NCBI GenBank assembly: GCA_042095135.1
Contig: JBELBV010000007.1
Location: 1 to 64,000 of the forward strand
Source of the DNA: UA16 sp042095135
GTDB lineage: Bacteria; Bacteroidota; Bacteroidia; Flavobacteriales_D; Sanyastnellaceae
Direction: 5' to 3'
Length of the DNA stretch: 64,000 nucleotides
The translations under genes were made by a program, and so were the position numbers. The stretch's first letter is position 1; the number at the start of each line of letters is the position of its first letter. Below are positions 61,741 to 64,000 of the stretch, piece after piece. A model generated the notes under the pieces. The model had not been told where the DNA came from. It ran no database searches and worked only from the letters and a program-made list of their open reading frames with translations.

Positions 61741-62134
61741 CGCAGGGGCAGTCGGTGGACTCTCGCACCACGGCCATCCCCACGGATGCGCTGTGCTCCA
61801 TAAAGCACACCGTCAGGGTCTCAAACGGGCAATCCCCCTGCATCTCAAACAGGTAACACGGGCGCTCTTCCCGCGTGGCACTCTCCGACCAATTGATGTC
61901 CGCCTCGAGCAGCCATTGCAGGACCTGGTTGCCATCCGCACGGGTGGGACCCTCGCATTCCAACAGGCACTGCAGGGGTACATCCGGTTGAATTCCCTCC
62001 AGCTGCATGCGGGCTTTGATGCGCTTGCCGGGTAACCAATCGTTGCAGCTACGGCCACTGAAAAAGAGCGCGCTCAAGATGACACCGATGATGACGCCGA
62101 TACCATAGCGCAGGAATCGTTGACGAAAATTCAC
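61727..62134 (-). CDS. Small membrane-anchored Cys-rich protein (DUF4258-like)
   Basis: A 135-residue protein starting at GTG 62134 with a membrane helix at about residues 8-25 (YGIGVIIGVILSALFFSG) followed directly by RSCNDWLPGKRIKARM. This N-terminal pattern recalls Flavobacteriales proteins labelled DUF4258, but the match is from memory and uncertain. The soluble part has eight cysteines (CLLEC, REERPCYLF, GDCPFETLTVC, TDCPCAMGE), so disulfides or metal binding are likely. The frame extends upstream to 62209, but GTG 62134 is favoured because a TACTTTTG box ends 4 nt before it and the longer start would overlap the divergent ABC gene. Function unknown. Confidence 0.75.
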   Translation of the reverse strand: MNFRQRFLRYGIGVIIGVILSALFFSGRSCNDWLPGKRIKARMQLEGIQPDVPLQCLLECEGPTRADGNQVLQWLLEADINWSESATREERPCYLFEMQGDCPFETLTVCFMEHSASVGMAVVRESTDCPCAMGE

Positions 62135-62138
62135 GACC

Positions 62139-62146
62139 CAAAAGTA
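62139..62146 (-). promoter_or_regulatory. Minus-7 box (TACTTTTG) of the DUF4258-like gene
   Basis: Exact TAnnTTTG match on the minus strand ending 4 nt before GTG 62134; predicts a leaderless mRNA. Confidence 0.55.
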
Positions 62147-62177
62147 CGACACGCCGCAACGGAGGCGGCTTGCGTTG

Positions 62178-62185
62178 TAATTTTG
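62178..62185 (+). promoter_or_regulatory. Minus-7 box (TAATTTTG) of the ABC transporter operon
   Basis: Exact match ending 7 nt before ATG 62193, in the 58-bp divergent gap. Confidence 0.55.
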
Positions 62186-62192
62186 GGCTTCG

Positions 62193-62843
62193 ATGATTCG
62201 AACAAGCAACCTCGCATTTCAATACCAGAAGGACAGCCCTCTGCTGACCTTCCCGGATGTCGAGTGTCCCTCGCACGGGCAACTGCTCTTGCTCGGCGCA
62301 TCGGGTTGCGGAAAGACGACCCTGCTGCATTTGCTGTGTGGCATGCTACAACCTACCCAAGGTACCGTGCAGATCAACGGCCAGGCCTTGGATCGGATGA
62401 GTGAGGCAGAACGCGACGCTTTTCGCGGCCAAAACGTGGGCATCGTCTTTCAAAAATCACATTTCCTCCAAAGCCTCACGGTGCTAGAAAACCTCGCCAT
62501 GCCCGCCTTCCTGCACGGAGCGGCATTCGACAAACACGAAGGCCTCCAGCTTTTAGAACAGCTCGGCATTGCAGATAAGGCCAACAGCCGCCCGCGCGAC
62601 TTGAGTGTGGGTGAGCAGCAACGCGCCGGAATCGCCCGGGCATTGATCCACCGGCCGGCCCTTGTTCTTGCGGATGAACCCACGAGCGCTCTTGATGACG
62701 GCAGTACAGCGGCCGTTATGGACCTTCTGGAAACGCAGGCCACAGCAGCCAGAGCGACCTTGGTCATCGTCACCCACGATCAGCGGCTCAAGGACCGCTT
62801 TGGCAACCGCCTCGATCTCACCGCTCAACCCCAGTCGGCATGA
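62193..62843 (+). CDS. ABC transporter ATP-binding protein (LolD/MacB type)
   Basis: A 216-residue ATPase with all canonical motifs: Walker A GASGCGKT (about residues 35-42), Q-loop VFQKSHFLQSLTVLENLAMP, ABC signature LSVGEQQRAGIARAL (LSxGEQQR form), Walker B LVLADEPTSALD, and the switch His in IVTHDQRL. The LSxGEQQRxxxARA and DEPTSALD forms are those of the MacB/LolD group, which moves lipoproteins or peptides from the inner membrane. It overlaps the permease start by 4 bp (ATGA), and the pair likely forms one exporter. The substrate is not determinable. Confidence 0.93.
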   Translation: MIRTSNLAFQYQKDSPLLTFPDVECPSHGQLLLLGASGCGKTTLLHLLCGMLQPTQGTVQINGQALDRMSEAERDAFRGQNVGIVFQKSHFLQSLTVLENLAMPAFLHGAAFDKHEGLQLLEQLGIADKANSRPRDLSVGEQQRAGIARALIHRPALVLADEPTSALDDGSTAAVMDLLETQATAARATLVIVTHDQRLKDRFGNRLDLTAQPQSA

Positions 62844-64000
62844 AATTGAACGGGTTGTACATCGCGTGGCGAAACATCGGGCTCAAGAAGCTACAAACGG
62901 CCTTGAGTCTCGTGCTTCTTGCCTTTGGTGTGGGCTTGGTCAGTTTGCTCATGCTGTCGGAAAAGCAGCTGAGCGATACGTTTGACCGCAACATTAAAGA
63001 CATCGATTTGGTGCTCGGAGCGAAAGGCAGTCCGCTGCAATTGATCTTGGCCAACGTCTACCACGTCGATGCCCCCACAGGCAACATTCGGCTCGCTGAT
63101 GCGGAAAAGGTCATCCGCCATCCGTACATCGCGGAGGGCATTCCGTTGGCCTACGGAGACAACTACCGCGGCTACCGCATCGTGGGCAGCACGGACGCAT
63201 ACACTGCACACTACGGTGGTGAAGTGGCGGAGGGCCGCACATTTGAAGCGAGTTTTGAAGTGGTGGTCGGCGCCAAGGTGGCGGAAGCAACCGGGCTAAA
63301 GGTCGGAGATGAGTTTTTCAGTGCACACGGATTGCAGGACGAGACGGACGTCCATACCGACAAAGTATTTCGGGTCGTTGGCCGTTTGGAACCCAGTGGC
63401 ACCGTTCTGGATCAATTGCTGCTGTGCACCATCTCAACCATCTGGGAGGTGCACGAAGGGCACGGAGAAGCCGTGGCGCCAGAAGACCGAGAAATCACGG
63501 CAGTCTTGCTGAAAAAGCGCAACCCGCTCGCCGTCCTGACCATCCCAAACACCATCCGGAAGACCAACATGCAAGTGGCCCTCCCCTCCATCGAGATCAA
63601 CCGCCTGACACAAAATTTCGGCATCGGCATGAACACCCTGCGGGCCATCGCCCTGCTCATCATGCTGATCAGCTTTGCGAGCATTTTCATCTCGGTCTAT
63701 GACAACTTGCTTGCGCGGCGCTATGAATTGGCATTGATGCGGACCATGGGCGGCTCACGCGGCGACTTGTTTTCGCTGCTATTGCTCGAGGGCGGACTGC
63801 TGAGCACGGGAGGGTCCCTGCTGGGCTTGGTCCTCAGCCGACTCGGTTTGGTCGCACTGGCGCAATTGGTGGAAGACAAATTCCGTTACGATTGGAGCAA
63901 TATCGGTGTGATGCCCGAAGAATTCGTCCTCGTGGGTTTGGCTATCTTTGTCGGGTTGATTGCGGCCGCCATTCCTGGCATCTCCGCCGTCCGCATCGAC
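62840..64000 (+). CDS. FtsX-like ABC permease (C-terminus beyond window)
   Basis: Frame from ATG 62840 open to the window edge, 387 residues visible. An N-terminal helix (about residues 18-40; LSLVLLAFGVGLVSLLML) is followed by a large periplasmic domain of the MacB core type (from NIKDIDLVLGAKGSPLQLIL to about residue 260), then two further helices: IALLIMLISFASIFISVYDN and LLLLEGGLLSTGGSLLGLVL. ELALMRTMGGSRGDLFSLLL is the conserved FtsX-domain loop. The visible length and layout fit a four-helix LolC/E or MacB-like permease, with the last helix at or after the edge. The DIDLVLGAKGSPLQ sequence is typical of a Bacteroidota permease group paired with LolD-like ATPases. Confidence 0.9.
   Translation, partial: MKLNGLYIAWRNIGLKKLQTALSLVLLAFGVGLVSLLMLSEKQLSDTFDRNIKDIDLVLGAKGSPLQLILANVYHVDAPTGNIRLADAEKVIRHPYIAEGIPLAYGDNYRGYRIVGSTDAYTAHYGGEVAEGRTFEASFEVVVGAKVAEATGLKVGDEFFSAHGLQDETDVHTDKVFRVVGRLEPSGTVLDQLLLCTISTIWEVHEGHGEAVAPEDREITAVLLKKRNPLAVLTIPNTIRKTNMQVALPSIEINRLTQNFGIGMNTLRAIALLIMLISFASIFISVYDNLLARRYELALMRTMGGSRGDLFSLLLLEGGLLSTGGSLLGLVLSRLGLVALAQLVEDKFRYDWSNIGVMPEEFVLVGLAIFVGLIAAAIPGISAVRID

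Noticed and set aside
1..64000. A defence island, prophage or integrated element
   Set aside because: No integrase, transposase, restriction, toxin-antitoxin or phage structural gene was seen; gene content and composition look uniformly chromosomal.

Overview
The window reads as chromosomal DNA of a moderately GC-rich member of the Bacteroidota, most likely a gliding-lineage Flavobacteriales relative. The evidence is a type IX secretion system (T9SS): the giant translocon protein SprA, a PorP/SprF protein, and at least six secreted proteins with T9SS C-terminal sorting domains. Start regions also carry Bacteroidota-style TAnnTTTG minus-7 promoter boxes and no Shine-Dalgarno sites. Genes are packed tightly, with many 1-8 bp start/stop overlaps and several tail-to-tail pairs that nearly touch or overlap. 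I see no tRNA, rRNA, IS element, phage gene or CRISPR array, and no non-coding stretch longer than about 120 bp.

Layout. 1-5.7 kb (minus): an incomplete large secreted protein and an AddA-type helicase-nuclease. 5.7-8.1 kb (plus): a lipoprotein MbnP, a di-haem MbnH-type cytochrome c peroxidase and a YkgJ-type cysteine cluster protein. 8.2-16.1 kb: a 2309-residue PKD-repeat surface protein with a T9SS type B end, followed by its PorP/SprF partner. 16.2-22.5 kb: MurB with an extra N-terminal domain, then divergent TPR protein, AddB and a polysaccharide flippase. 22.6-25.3 kb: nadC-BrkB-DUF2147 facing away from rlmH. 25.4-29.9 kb: atpD-atpC facing away from ribF-LRR-pnuC-nicotinamide riboside kinase. 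29.9-41.8 kb (minus): maeB-ruvA-sprA-gcvH-vanZ-tonB. 41.9-49.5 kb: a small T9SS cargo, then a thioredoxin-fold island (TlpA, DUF6029, two T9SS-exported thioredoxins, Omp28, a beta-barrel). 49.5-55.8 kb: an M20 peptidase-LEA-BNR propeller operon and proline dehydrogenase. 55.8-61.7 kb: a FecA-like TonB receptor, a five-haem cytochrome with a T9SS tail, and a divergent PQQ-type sugar dehydrogenase, also with a T9SS tail. 61.7-64 kb: a small cysteine-rich anchored protein and an ABC exporter that runs off the edge.

How it fits together. The unifying theme is envelope biology. SprA and PorP/SprF support export of PKD, thioredoxin, cytochrome and sugar dehydrogenase proteins to the surface; TonB powers receptors such as the FecA-like one; MurB and the flippase serve wall and surface polysaccharide. 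The most distinctive points are the thioredoxin island, the pairing of a T9SS-tailed pentahaem cytochrome with a T9SS-tailed sugar dehydrogenase behind abutting divergent promoters, the MbnP/MbnH pair behind a dyad element, the MurB fusion, and a recurrent set of genes whose minus-7 box lies only 4-7 nt before the start codon, which predicts leaderless mRNAs. All functions are inferred from sequence reading; no database search was run.
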